From the NCBI GenBank assembly GCA_964036155.1, contig OZ038423.1:46391249-46455248 (forward strand): a DNA stretch of 64,000 nt, read 5' to 3'. Under the pieces are notes generated by a model. It worked only from the letters and a program-made list of their open reading frames with translations, was not told the origin of the DNA and searched no databases. This DNA comes from Diploscapter coronatus. Taxonomy: Eukaryota; Nematoda; Chromadorea; Rhabditida; Rhabditidae. Position 1 is the stretch's first letter. Each line of letters begins with the position of its first letter. Shown one piece after another: positions 12,100 to 23,269 of this stretch. The position numbers were made by a program, and so were the translations under genes.

Positions 12100-12625
12100 G
12101 AGTTGCATCGCTAAATGGAAGAATTTACATAACTGGAGGATGGATGTCGTTAATTTTGTACGATAAATAACGTATCATTATATATTTAGTGGCCAAGTAT
12201 TCAAATCCTGTCTGTGTTTCGATCCCTCCGCTCCAGTTGACAGTCGAATTTCTCAAATCACTGATATGAATTATGCAAGAGAGCAACATTCGCTCATTGT
12301 CGCTAACAGAAAATTGTATGCAATCAGAGGGTGAGCTAAGATGTTGCATATCTTTATACGGAATATTTTTTAACTTAAATTTCAGATTTGGTGAACATTT
12401 TTGTAACTCAGTCGAGGAATACGACCCACTAACGAATAAATGGTGTGAAATCGGAAAAATTAATATAGAATAAAACTTGATTATAATAATCTCAGATTTC
12501 ATATATAATTTTTATTCAATAAAATGTCAAATAATAATTTAATTTTAATGAGAATAATATAGACAACTCTTGAAAACATTCAAAAGTAGCGAGTGAAAAT
12601 TGCAACTGAAATAAATATTATTCAA
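12100..12625 (+). pseudogene. Partial copy of the F-box/kelch gene (3' part only)
   Basis: The sequence from about 12100 to 12625 matches 14230-14800, the last kelch exons, their introns and the 3' flank of the intact gene downstream. Matching blocks include the kelch exon around 12104-12135, the exon ending at 12329 and the terminal exon 12387-12470 (FGEHFCNSVEEYDP...NKWCEIGKINIE then stop). Even the post-stop sequence with its AATAAA matches. There is no F-box and no 5' part upstream. Splice sites and reading frame look largely intact, so it may be transcribed, but it cannot encode a complete protein. A truncated tandem duplicate. Confidence 0.8.
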
Positions 12626-13340
12626 AATATTTTATTTCAAGACAAACCTAGGGAGCACTTTCGTCGGACGAAAAAATTATGGGGGGTAGGTCGCAAAGGA
12701 TTTTTGATGACCGTCCTCTGTGGGACTGCTTTCGGTCCAAAAAGACTAGTTACTTCTGGTCGATTATCTTTTATACATGATGAGCACTATGTGTATTTCA
12801 GGCGAAGCATCCAATCAAGTGATTTGTGATGGTTGCATATATCTGCAACGATCATAAAATAATCTTCTTATTATGTATTCGACAGTAACATTTTAAAAGT
12901 ATATTCTGTGCTGAGCCAAATATCGAAAAAAAAACTGAAATTTCAATAACTCGATTATTATTAGGCTATGTATCATCAATGCGAATGAGCGTTTTGAACA
13001 ACCTCCTATCTTTCAAATAACTTATTTGAAATTGAAAATATGTTCAGTAGCAATAGAAACGATATAGCGTTAGTAATCATGAAAAATACTTGGTGATACG
13101 AGATATGCATTTGCGTCGTTTATCATCGATAAGTAAATACACGGATAGTTTTATTTCAGCATGCATCTTCAGGTTTTAGGAATCGATTTTTAATCTGATA
13201 AAAATGGCGAAGCATCAATTTAGCAGTTTTATTTTCCTTTCTTCAATGACCAATTTTAAACTTTCTCGTTCAATCAATACTCTTCTACTATTTCCATTTC
13301 GAAATAATACTATGCTTATTGTTTAGATCTCTCAACAAAG
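12626..13340. other. Intergenic region with a dispersed repeat motif
   Basis: At 12648-12693 lies a copy of a dispersed motif (CCTAGGGAGCACTTTCGTCG, a short A-rich gap, then GGGGGTAGGTCGCA) that recurs at 62367-62413. Parts of it also occur near 578-635 and in the PRPF38A intron. The rest shows no gene. Confidence 0.4.
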
Positions 13341-14656
13341 ATGCTAACCAATTTACCAGTCGAAATTATATTGTTGATCTGCGAGTATCCCGAATTCAAA
13401 GATCTGGGACAATTGGCCTGGACTAACAAACGGATGATGCAAATGATCAAGAAACATCTGCCGATAGTGCTCGAGAGGAAAATTTTATTCTATCGTAAGA
13501 AATAGGGATAAAGGCTAAGTAAGACTTTGAAACGATTTGTAATGATTTAGTTTGGTATCGGAATAATGAAGAAAAGGAAGGAAGGATATGCTTGTTCAAT
13601 TCAATTACCTGCTCAGTCGAAGAGATTGCAAAATTCCACAATTGTTATTGGCCACATGAAGTAGCAACTACAAAGGATAAAGTGCATTCTTATGCTCGCT
13701 ATTTTGAATAATTTCTTGAGCTTCAGATTTTTGCAATTGACGCATTTGAAAAGTCATTTGAAATATATGACTTGAATACTGGACAAATTTCAAGAGGTCA
13801 TACAAACAAATCCATGAATGATCGATTCAAAGAATTTTACAGGCCCAGATCCTCCTGAATGGCGTAAATTTGCATCTGTGGCCTATTTCAAAGACAAATT
13901 GTATTATTTGGGTGGATGGGATCCTGAAACAGGGAAAGATACGAATCGAGTTGATGTAAGAAGATCGAAAGAAAGTCCATGAAATGATTTATTCAGATTT
14001 TAATAGATGGAGAATGGCAAACAGGACCTGCTTTTCTTCTTTCAATTAATGAAGCTCAAACAATAACATGCAATGAAATTTTATACGGTCACCTTATAGC
14101 ATATTCGTTATTTTAATTATGGATATTCAGTTATTGATGGATGGAATAGTAATAAGATATATCGATTATCAGACGATGAACGAGAGTGGATTGAAATTGG
14201 AGAGATTCCAGAAAAACGAGGTTCTTTCGGAGTTGCATCGCTAAATGGAAAAATTTACATAACTGGAGGATCGAGGTCGTTAATTTTGTATTATAAATAA
14301 TGTATCATTATATATTTAGTGTTCGAATATTCAATGTGTTAAAATCCTGTCTGTGTTTCGACCCCTCAGCTCCAGTTGGCAGTCGAATTTCTCGAATCGC
14401 TGATATGAATTATGCAAGATGTGATAATTCACTCATTGTCGCTAACGGGAAATTGTATGCAATCGGAGGGTGAGCTGAGATTTTGCATATCTTTATACCA
14501 AATATTTGCTGACTTAGATATCAATATGCTAATGCTAATTCTAATGTTAATTTGAATTTTAACTGCCAACTAGATCTGAAAGCTTTTTGTAATTCAATTG
14601 AAGAATACGATCCACAAACGAATAAATGGAGTGAAATCGGAGAAAAATTAACATAA
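13341..14656 (+). CDS. F-box / kelch-repeat protein (330 aa)
   Basis: Eight exons: 13341-13494, 13551-13681, 13727-13796, 13843-13955, 13997-14087, 14131-14275, 14320-14469, 14518-14656; phases agree throughout. The N-terminus (LTNLPVEIILLICEYPEF...LAWTNKRMM, residues ~2-42) is an F-box, which docks on Skp1 in SCF ubiquitin ligases. The rest holds diverged kelch blades: VAYFKDKLYYLGGWD, VASLNGKIYITGG, LIVANGKLYAIGG and paired Trp residues in EWIEIGEIPEKRG and KWSEIGE. By family logic it would recruit a substrate for ubiquitination; the substrate is unknown. Large, fast-evolving F-box families are typical of nematodes. A splice acceptor is 15 nt upstream of the ATG. A broken copy of the 3' half lies about 2.1 kb upstream. 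Confidence 0.85.
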
Positions 14657-15689
14657 AAGAGCTTGATTATAACAATCTCAGATTTCGTATAAGAATTTTA
14701 TTCAATAAAATGTGAGATAATAATTTAACTTCAATGCACATGAAATAGACAACTCTCGAAGACATCCAAGAATAATGAGGGATAATTGTAACTGAAATAA
14801 AGGAAGTTAAGTTCAAGTTCGATTCTTTTTTTTGAGCTTCAGACAGTCCTGGTCCTGTCATTTACTCTCCATTGTTTGCGACAATGTCATTACCAGAAAA
14901 TTAAATTTTTTGTTTTAAATGCGGTTGAATAAATTTAAAGAAAACAATAGATAGTTGATAATATACCGCAAATTGATCAATTTATGTTAGCACACCCTTC
15001 GAAAGCATCTATTCTGAAATGAGTTATTCCGAAGAATCTTTTCGGGATATAGCAGTTGGAGGGCAATACTTAATTTTTCCTCCCAAAGTACCGTGCTACC
15101 ACTTTACTATGTTACCATATGGGTCCATGGTATACCACCCATATGGTACCCGGGTAATACCATACCAAAATGGGTATCAAGCGACTCGAAATTGACTGGA
15201 ATAGTTCACCACGTAAAGGATAATTTGCGGCGGAAAAATTTCAAATCTGGGAGCAGTCAGTAAGGAGAAGATGTAGATTCGCATCCTTGAAAGTTTAGAG
15301 AAAATCACCGTTTGCCGTCAAGAAAGCCACTCGGATGGTGAAAATCGATGTTTGGACCTTTTACTATACCCTCGATTTTTGAAACCTGTCGAAAATCAAT
15401 AAGGATAAACGGTGACAACTTCCATTCATTTTCATTCGCTTTTTCCCTTTTAATCTCTGCCAGTCCACACTATTTTACAAAATGTTTGTGTTTCTTCAAA
15501 TTTTCTAAAATTTAGCTGACTAATTAGCACAATTGTCCCTTTCTTTCGTTGTCACAAACTGACAAGACATCTCCATCCTCCGTATAACAGGTTTCGATGA
15601 GTAAAGACGTTGAATTCCCCTCTAAACATTGCGTTGTCACATTTTCTCGGAATTATTTTAATTTTCTACTGTAGACTTAGTGCTTCAGG
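14657..15689. other. Intergenic region with a palindrome at 15111-15150
   Basis: An AATAAA near 14704 fits the 3' end of the kelch gene. At 15111-15150 the arms GTTACCATATGGGT and ACCCATATGGTACC flank a 12-bp loop, and further TACCC/GGGTA blocks follow to 15178. No coding exon is seen. The promoter of the PLRG1 transcription unit should lie just upstream of 15690. Confidence 0.45.
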
Positions 15690-18127
15690 ATGGCAACGAC
15701 GGTGGGGAATCCAGTGGGTGGCGAGGAGAGCACGAGCACAGTCGACAGGCTGCCCGATGAGGCCGAAGGAGGTCGGGGTTTCGAAAATTCAAACAAGTTG
15801 TTTACTTTTTCAAATTCAGGAATTTCTCAGCCGGACGCCAACCAAAAGGCCCTGCTGAACGTGGTGTTTCGTTCGCTCAAGCGGACGCACGACCTGTTCG
15901 CCAGCGACTACGCAAAGTTTCCTGATCCCGACGATAATTCGTGAGCTCTTCAACTGAATGCCTGAAAGTTTGATTTTCGAAATTCCAGAATGAACGTGAT
16001 AAAGTCGGTGAAGAAGAAATGCGAGTATGGACAAGTGATCAAGGCCGTGGAGGAGTCGAAGCGAAGGAAGGAGCAGGAGATGATGGCTCTGCCATCCACA
16101 CAGCCCTCCTTCGGCAAGGGAACTGTCCTCAGGTACCATATTCAGGGATAAATTCTGAAATTCCAAAATTCATTGATTAAAATATTCAGTTTCAAGAATT
16201 TGTTTAAATTCATGATAAAAACAATTGAAGAGTTGGATTTAAGTGCGAGTTCTGGACAGTTGGCGATCACAGACGGGACGGGCAAGCTCGTTCAGCAGCA
16301 GGGAGGCAATCAGTCAGGCAAGCTGCTGCCCGTGCTGCCTGTCGGACAGGGTCCCAAGGCCGAGGAAAACACGACCAGGGCGCTGCTGCCCTCGAAAGCG
16401 CCCATGATGATCAAGCCCAAGTGGCACGCCCCTTGGAAACTCTACAGAGTCATTTCTGGTAAGATTATCATTTTCACATATTTTCTGTACATTTGCTTAG
16501 AGTTTTGTGCAGAAAATGGATTTGCAAAAGGAGAAAAATACTAAAGAGGAATGAAAATTCAGGCCATACTGGATGGGTGCGTGCAGTGGACGTGGAGCCG
16601 AACAACGAGTGGTTCGCCTCCGGAGGTGCGGATCGAATCATCAAAATCTGGGACCTGGCAAAGGGCACTCTGCGTCTCTCCCTTACCGGCCACATTTCCG
16701 CCGTGCGCGCTGTTAAAATCTCCAATCGACATCCGTTTCTGTTCAGCGGAGGAGAAGATAAACAGGTTTTCTCGAATCTCCAAAATAAGTATTGATTTTT
16801 AAATCTCCAGGTAAAATGCTGGGACTTGGAGTACAATAAAGTCATCCGACACTACCACGGCCATCTCTCCGCCGTGCAGGCTCTGTCCGTCCATCCCACT
16901 CTCGACGTGCTCGTCACTTGTTCGAGGGATTCCACTGCTCGAGTAATCCCTAGCTTTTTGTGTCTTGGAACTTTCTATTTTTCCTGTTTCAGGTTTGGGA
17001 CATGCGGACGAAGGCGCAGGTGCACTGCTTCGCGGGCCACACGAGCACTGTGGCGGACGTGATCACTCAGTCACCCGACCCACAGGTCATCACTGCCAGC
17101 CACGACTCCACCATCAGACTCTGGGATTTGTCTACAGGCAGATCTATCACCACGCTCACTCATCACAAGGTCGAATTACTGCAGTTCAGTGGGATTATTG
17201 TGGTTTTTGAATTGCAGAAATCAGTGCGTGCTCTGGCTCTGCATCCCCGTCTGTTCATGTTCGCCTCCGCCTCCCCGGACAACATCAAGCAGTGGAAATG
17301 CCCGAATGGAGAGTTCATGCAGGTTTCTTTTAGTTGGCTCGTCTCTAGAAACCATAGATATTCGTTCAGAACCTGCCGGGCCACAACGCGATCGTCAACT
17401 CGCTGGTCTGCAACGAGGACGGAGTCCTTGTGTCGGGCGGCGACAACGGCTCCATGTGCTTCTGGGACTGGAGATCCGGCTTCTGCTTCCAGGTTTTTAT
17501 TTTATTTTTCGAGCATGTCTAGGCAGGACTTGAATCAAGTTCACCTTGCGCGTATCTCCTTAAGCCAAAATATTCTGAGCAGTGTCTTGATGACTACACT
17601 TTCAATATACCGAGTTTCTATAGAAAGATTACCATTTGCATATCCCCTCCACTATAATTTGTTTTTGGCTGAAAGTCTGCCTAGACCTGTTTGCGAGAAA
17701 AATACAATTTTTGAATTTCAGAGAATTCAAGCCAAAGCCCAGCCCGGCTCGATCGACTCGGAGGCAGGCATCTACGCGATGTGCTACGACAAAACGGGCC
17801 TTCGACTCATCACTGCGGAGGCTGACAAGACCATCAAAATGTACAAGGAGGACGATGAAGCGGTGCGAGCTTTGAAAATTCAAATTCAAACATTAAAATA
17901 AGAGTTTTGCTGAACAGAGAATTCTAATGGATAGAAATTGGATTTTTGTTGTACAGACTTGGCTGTGTTCGGCAAAATTGTACTTTCTGTTGAACAGGAA
18001 ATTTGCTACAGAGAACTTTTCTAGAATAGTAAATTCCAATAAAATAATTTTAACTGTACGATTTCAGACAGAAGAAACACACCCGATTGTGTGGCGGCCG
18101 GAAATTCTTAAGCGCAAAGCATATTAA
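15690..18127 (+). CDS. plrg-1: PLRG1/PRL1 WD40 spliceosomal protein (500 aa)
   Basis: Eleven exons: 15690-15771, 15820-15940, 15989-16132, 16244-16458, 16563-16765, 16811-16942, 16993-17169, 17218-17322, 17370-17492, 17722-17862, 18068-18127; 501 codons, phases all agree, close to the human length of 514. Pleiotropic regulator 1 is a core member of the Prp19/CDC5L (NineTeen) complex of the activated spliceosome. The N-terminal ~185 residues are variable. A seven-bladed WD40 propeller then begins at [20 protein letters not shown] and runs through [52 protein letters not shown] and [13 protein letters not shown], ending in [10 protein letters not shown], typical of the family. A splice acceptor lies one base before the ATG. 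The next gene starts 184 nt downstream, so this looks like the first gene of an operon. Confidence 0.97.
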
Positions 18128-18189
18128 TTCAACTTTTCTCTATCTATCTATTTATTATTCACATGTGTTTCAAGCCGTTATTATTGTTG

Positions 18190-18195
18190 AATAAA
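18190..18195 (+). terminator. Poly(A) signal of PLRG1
   Basis: AATAAA 62 nt after the PLRG1 stop and about 116 nt before the PRPF38A start, the layout expected at an operon junction where 3' processing and trans-splicing are coupled. A T-rich run follows at 18211-18219. Confidence 0.7.
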
Positions 18196-18305
18196 ATAAA
18201 CTTTGATGATTTTTTTTTGTAAAATTTCCTCATTGAACATTTTATGGCTTCTCATGGCCTAGGATATCTCTGAAATTTGTATTTTTCTGATGAAAGAAAT
18301 GACAT

Positions 18306-18311
18306 CTTCAG
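18306..18311 (+). promoter_or_regulatory. Probable trans-splice acceptor of PRPF38A
   Basis: CTTCAG immediately abuts the PRPF38A ATG. With no room for a 5' UTR and the previous gene only 184 nt away, the simplest reading is an SL2-type trans-splice site inside an operon. Confidence 0.7.
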
Positions 18312-19839
18312 ATGGCGAACCGCACGACAAAGGATGCGAGAACAGTGAAGGGAACGAACCCGCAATTTCTCGTCGAGAAAATCATTCGACAGAGAATCTA
18401 CGACAGCATATTCTGGAAGGAGGAATGCTTCGCTCTCACAGGTACATTTCTAGAGAATACGAGTATCGAAGAAAATGGAAGATATAATATACGATATTTG
18501 TAAAAAATTTTGCATGTCTTATTTTCTTGAAATTAAACATAAATAAATAGACAATATTTCAGCTGAGTTGGTTGTGGACAAAGCAGCGGATCTGCGTTTT
18601 ATCGGAGGCATCTACGCGGGCAACGTCAAGCCGACGCCCTTCCTCTGTTTGGCTCTCAAAATGCTGCAAATCCAGCCGGAGAAGGAAATCATCCTCGAGT
18701 TCATTCAGCAGGAGGAATTCAAGTAAGGGAAAATAATCAGACCTAGGGAGGACTTAAGCCAAAAATCTTGAAATCTTACGAATCGTATGCCAGCTATCCC
18801 TCTTTCCCCATGATACTTTGTTTACAATTTTGTAGCTTCAGCAAAAATAACGGAAAAGAAACATTTCGCTATATTTTATGACGTAATAACTATGATTTCG
18901 CTCTTGCGATCTACCCTTTGTAGTTTATCTTCGTCTTACGAAAGCTCTCCCTAGGTCTGAAAATAATGGAAGAGCTACAGTAAACTTAATTTATTTTCTC
19001 AAAAGCTACAGTACTTTCTATTCCTTCAGATATGTCCGTGCTCTGGGCGCGATGTACCTGCGTCTGACGTTCAGTTCCGTGGAGATTTACAAATATCTCG
19101 AGCCGCTCTACAACGACTACAGAAAGCTCAGATACATGAACACTATGGGACGTAAGTTAACGAAAAAATCTTGAAAATTGAAAAAAAAATTTGCAGGCTT
19201 TGAGTTAGTCCACATGGACGAGTTCATCGACCACCTGCTCAGAGACGAAAGATATTGCGACATTCAGCTGCCTAGACTGCAGGTATTTTTTGTTGAAAAT
19301 AAAAAAAAAAGATTTTGTGAAAGTTGTATTTTTCCAGAAACGCGAAGCCCTGGAAGAAGTCGATGAACTGCAGCCCTACAAGAGCATTCTGGACGACGAT
19401 TTGGATGCAATGAGTGCCTCATCTGACTCGGACGACGACAAGGACAAGAAGAAGGAGAGACCACGACTGACCAAGAGACGCAGCAGAAGCAGAAGCAAGG
19501 AGAGAGAGCACAGGAAGGAGAGAGAACGAGAGAGGGAGAGATCAAGGAGGGAGAGAGAGCGGGCCGAAGGTGGAGGGGGCCGAGACAAAGACAAGGAGAG
19601 GGACAGGGACAGGGAATCCAGGAGAGACGACAGAGACAAGGAGAGGCATCGAGGTTGGAATTTGATTTGTAAAATTGATAAAATGATAAATAGATGATAT
19701 GATTGCAGATAAGGAAGACCGAAGCCGCAGTGACAAGGACAAGAAGAAATCGGCGAATTCAAATGACGATGAAGAGCGCGAAATCGCAGATGCGAATGCA
19801 CTCAGGGCCAAACTCGGACTGGCTCCCCTTCAGCGATGA
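18312..19839 (+). CDS. prp-38: PRPF38A pre-mRNA splicing factor (314 aa)
   Basis: Six exons: 18312-18441, 18563-18722, 19030-19151, 19197-19282, 19338-19653, 19709-19839; 315 codons in phase, against 312 residues in human. PRP38 is a tri-snRNP/B-complex protein needed for spliceosome activation. The PRP38 domain (residues ~1-180) is highly conserved: NPQFLVEKIIRQRIYDSIFW, FIGGIYAGNVKPTPFLCL, YVRALGAMYLRLT and YCDIQLPRLQKREALEE. Then follow an acidic stretch (DDDLDAMSASSDSDDDKD), a long Arg/Glu/Asp/Ser-rich tail and the C-terminal ADANALRAKLGLAPL motif. Second gene of the PLRG1-PRPF38A-SepSecS cluster. Intron 2 (18723-19029) contains an inverted-repeat element. Confidence 0.97.
18733..18966. 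mobile_element. Small terminal-inverted-repeat element in PRPF38A intron 2
   Basis: ATAATCAGACCTAGGGAG near 18733 is matched in inverted orientation by CTCCCTAGGTCTGA ending near 18960, then AATAAT, giving an element of about 235 bp with ~18-bp imperfect terminal repeats. The CCTAGGGA core also starts the dispersed motif at 12648 and 62367. No coding capacity, so MITE-like. Confidence 0.6.
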
Positions 19840-19913
19840 GAAACAGGCCATCTTTTTCAATTTCTATATTTATTTTGATCGAGATCTCGTTAATTTCCAA
19901 GGAAGCGTTCCAC

Positions 19914-19919
19914 AATAAA
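19914..19919 (+). terminator. Poly(A) signal of PRPF38A
   Basis: AATAAA 75 nt after the stop codon and about 215 nt before the SepSecS start. Confidence 0.7.
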
Positions 19920-20133
19920 TATTATTCTTGAAGAAAAATGGTGTTTTACTTTGAAAAGAATGGTTAACATCCCGAAATGGCATTTTTCTGTAGAAATGTA
20001 GATTTCCTTTGTTCTAACCCAGTCGTATGTAAAGAGAGTTGCTTAAAGCCAGCGTTGAACGGCTTCCCGCAGAGGGGCTACTCTATTGTCCGCACTCTTA
20101 CCCATTTTTACTTCGAATTCCAGGTGAATAAAG

Positions 20134-23100
20134 ATGAAGGCGTCGTTCGGGAAGCGAGAAGAAGCCCTGTCTAATTCGATTTCGAAGTCCACTCACAAAA
20201 TGCTGGCCAACTTATGGGAAAAGGTGGGAAATCTTAAATACCTTTGGGTTTTCAAGTATTTTTTGTTGAACTTCATGGCTTTTTATAAAAGTTGTACACT
20301 AGCAAAATAGGAATAGGAGTAGGTCTTGGTAGGTTAGGCTAACTTGTTTCTAGAAATATTCCGCACGTGCTGCTCATCATTTTGAGACCAACACATAGTC
20401 TACCCCTATCCCTTGTATATACAGTTATATAGATTTGATAGGTGTACGACTTTTACAAGAAGCCAATTTCAGAAGGACGTACCTGAAGAGGGCTGGCCAG
20501 AGCACATGATCGAACGCCTACTCTCGTGGTTGGCCTCGCACGACACGAACAATCGAGCGGATTCCATCCCGATTGGGGCAGGGGAAAGAGAAGGCAGAGT
20601 TGCCAGTCCGCTCGTCAGAAGACTCCATTGCAAGTAAGCAAATCTGGCTATTTTCGATCTCACTTTTGTCCAGTCTATCCCACGGAGTTGGAAGATCGGG
20701 CTCCCTGGATGAAATTCAGCCGAAAGCCATTGGCTCTTCAATGCTTGCCTGTCTCGCGAATGAATTCGCCCTCCATTCTCTGCACGTTGCAGGTTAGAGA
20801 TGCAGAGGCAATTACTTTCATTTCAATTCTAGGAATTTCAACCTGCAAGGCAGCGATTGTAGTGCCTCTCTGCACAGGCATGTCCTTGTCGCTCTGCATG
20901 ACTTCTTTTCGAAAACAGCGACCGAATGCGAAGTACGTGGTCTGGTCGAGAATCGATCAAAAGTCCTGCTTCAAATCGATCTACCACGCTGGATTCGAGC
21001 CGATTATCGTTGATCTGGTCAGAGAGGGAGATGCGTTGGTGACAGACGTGCAGAGCGTTGCAAGGATTCTGGAGGAACGGGATAAACAGGTACTAGGGGT
21101 TTTTTTCATTTTGAAACGCTCGTGGAAGGGGCGTGTCGGCGAGAGTAGTTCTAGCTCTAAGAGGAGAAACAGCATTGAAAAAGAAGGAAGCGGAGAGAAA
21201 AAAGAAATGCCAAGGCCCCGCACGCTTCTTCCCGACTCCTCCCCCTCCATGAGTGTTTCATTTGGAAAACTTTGCAATGATTTTGTCATAAAATTATGAA
21301 GATTACGACATTTCAGATTGTCTGTGTGATGACGACTACCTCGTGCTTCGCTCCCCGATCGCCCGACAATTTGCCAGCCATAGCCAGAATTTGTGCAGAG
21401 CATGGAGTGCCTCACCTCGTCAACAATGCCTATGGAGTGCAGAGCGAACATTGCTGCCGACTTATCAATGAAGTAAAAATTGCATAAGTCTTAACAAATT
21501 GGATTTTTCAGGCCTCAACCTCGGGAAGATTGGACGCTTTCGTCCAGAGTTTGGACAAGAACTTCCAAGTGCCAGTGGGCGGAGCCATCATTGCTGCGAG
21601 GAAACAATCTGTTATAAACAGCATAGCTAAAACTTACCCGGGTAGGGTTAGATATCAATTTCATAAATCTAACAAGAAACATAAACAGTGCTAATAACAG
21701 AGTTTGCTCAAAATTGATGGGTAGGTAAATTCGAGTACGCTGATAACGAATATCATGTTGAAAAGTGCCCACCGTGCATTGTTTTCAGAATTTCCCATCG
21801 AAGTCTTTTCTTTACTTTACAATATTTCAAATGAAAAATTAGTCTACATATAAAAAATCATTAACATTGTCATTATTCGCTGCAGCAACAAGGAAGTTTG
21901 AAGCCAGATCTTGGAGTCAGAATGCACGGTGGACACTTTTCAACATTATATTCGTAATCAGCGTACTCGAATTTACCTACCCATCAATTTTGAGCAAACT
22001 CTGTTATTAACACAGTTTACGGTCTTTGTAAATTTGATATTTCAGGTAGAGCCTCCCTTGTGCCAGCAAGAGACCTAGTCCTAACGCTACTTCACACGGG
22101 AAAACGCGGATTTATTCAGAGCTTGGAGCAAGAGAAAAGGTTTGAAGATATTCTAACAAGGGAAATGCTCTGTGTGTTACTCATAGAATCGGTTCATATT
22201 CTCAGGGAAAGCCAATTCGGACAGTTTGATCATGAATATCAAAATCAAAAGTGCTGAGCTGCATCCTCCTGCATCCTGTTCCCAGGATTTGTTATCAAAG
22301 TTTACTCGGTTCCTTTGAATTACTGTATTTATACGAAAAGATTAGTGTACATCACGAATTGAGTTTTGATAATGCTATCACTTGCCGCAGCAGCAAGGCT
22401 GCAATAAGGATAAATTCAGTCCCAAACTATGGGACTCGAGTGCACGTTCAGTACTTTAGTACTGATGTCCATGGTCAATATGTCGGAATTGACTTTACTT
22501 GAAAATATGAACTGATTCTATGAGTAACAGACTGATAGTTTCCCTTGTAAGTTTCTGAGAAACAGTCGTATTTCTTCAGACTATTCAATTTGGTGCACAG
22601 AAAATTGGAGTCGTTCGCGAATCACATCGGGGAATGCGTCTATGAGGTCGAAACGAATGAGATCAGTCTTGGTCAGTGATCATTTCTTTATCGCTGGTGT
22701 GATTTTATCCATTCTTCTTCAGCAATGACTCTTGGCACAATTCCTGTCGAGAAACAGACATTGTTTGGATCGATTCTGTTCAACAGGGGCATTACAGGAG
22801 CGAGGTATGGAAATTATTGCATCATTTCTTTTTAATGATTCCATTTCAGAGTAATTCCAGCCAACGTGAAGACAATCACTTTGGAAGGCTGTGAATTCCA
22901 GAACTTTGGCTCTCACACAGACGAAAAACATGGCGGGTATCTGAATATGGCTTGTGGAGTAGGTCAGTTGTTGTTTTTCACTTCTCAGGCGAAAGTCAAC
23001 GGGCTAGTACTGGTCAGTACAGGAATGTGTTACTGGCCAGCTGCCTTTTTCCTGAGTTTGCAAAACGAACCAAAAGACCCTTTATCTTAGTCTGTATCAA

Positions 23101-23269
23101 AATATTTACGAAAATCCTGAAATTACGCTGATTTTCTTCAGGAATGACCGAAGTGGAGATAGATGAGTTATTCAATCGATTACCTCTGGCCTATTCAAGC
23201 TTCATGAAAGAATTGCACAAGGACGATCGATGTTCTTGCAACAATTTGCAAGATGATGATTCTATTTGA
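20134..23269 (+). CDS. secs-1: SepSecS, O-phosphoseryl-tRNA(Sec) selenium transferase (473 aa)
   Basis: Eleven exons: 20134-20223, 20473-20633, 20674-20792, 20833-21089, 21317-21472, 21512-21641, 22046-22139, 22580-22671, 22723-22804, 22850-22962, 23142-23269; 474 codons in phase. This PLP enzyme turns phosphoseryl-tRNA(Sec) into selenocysteinyl-tRNA(Sec) with selenophosphate. Conserved blocks: [76 protein letters not shown], the PLP lysine (about K277) in [18 protein letters not shown] and [12 protein letters not shown]. All expected catalytic regions are present, so it should be active and the worm should make selenoproteins. A splice acceptor at 20123 lies 10 nt before the ATG; the gene starts 294 nt after PRPF38A. 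Introns 6 and 7 carry related fold-back repeats. Confidence 0.96.
21688..22013. mobile_element. Fold-back element in SepSecS intron 6
   Basis: Arms of about 94 bp (21688-21781 and 21921-22013) match in inverted orientation with only a few differences and flank a ~140-bp centre containing GCTGCAGCAACAAGG. The intron (21642-22045) is essentially this element. It is related to the one in the next intron by its central CGCAGCAGCAAGG-type segment. No coding capacity. Confidence 0.8.
22152..22551. mobile_element. Diverged fold-back element in SepSecS intron 7
   Basis: Arms of about 78 bp (22152-22230 and 22472-22551), sharing AACAAGGGAAA and GTTACTCATAGAATC in inverted orientation, flank a centre with CCGCAGCAGCAAGG. 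Weaker identity than in intron 6 suggests an older copy of the same family. Confidence 0.65.

Noticed and set aside
16960..17901. 313-codon continuous frame through PLRG1
   Set aside because: It runs through several clear introns of PLRG1 that happen to be open; the spliced model gives the conserved WD40 propeller.
19376..19801. Minus-strand Leu/Ser-rich frame of 141 codons
   Set aside because: A shadow of the Arg/Glu/Ser-rich tail of PRPF38A on the plus strand.
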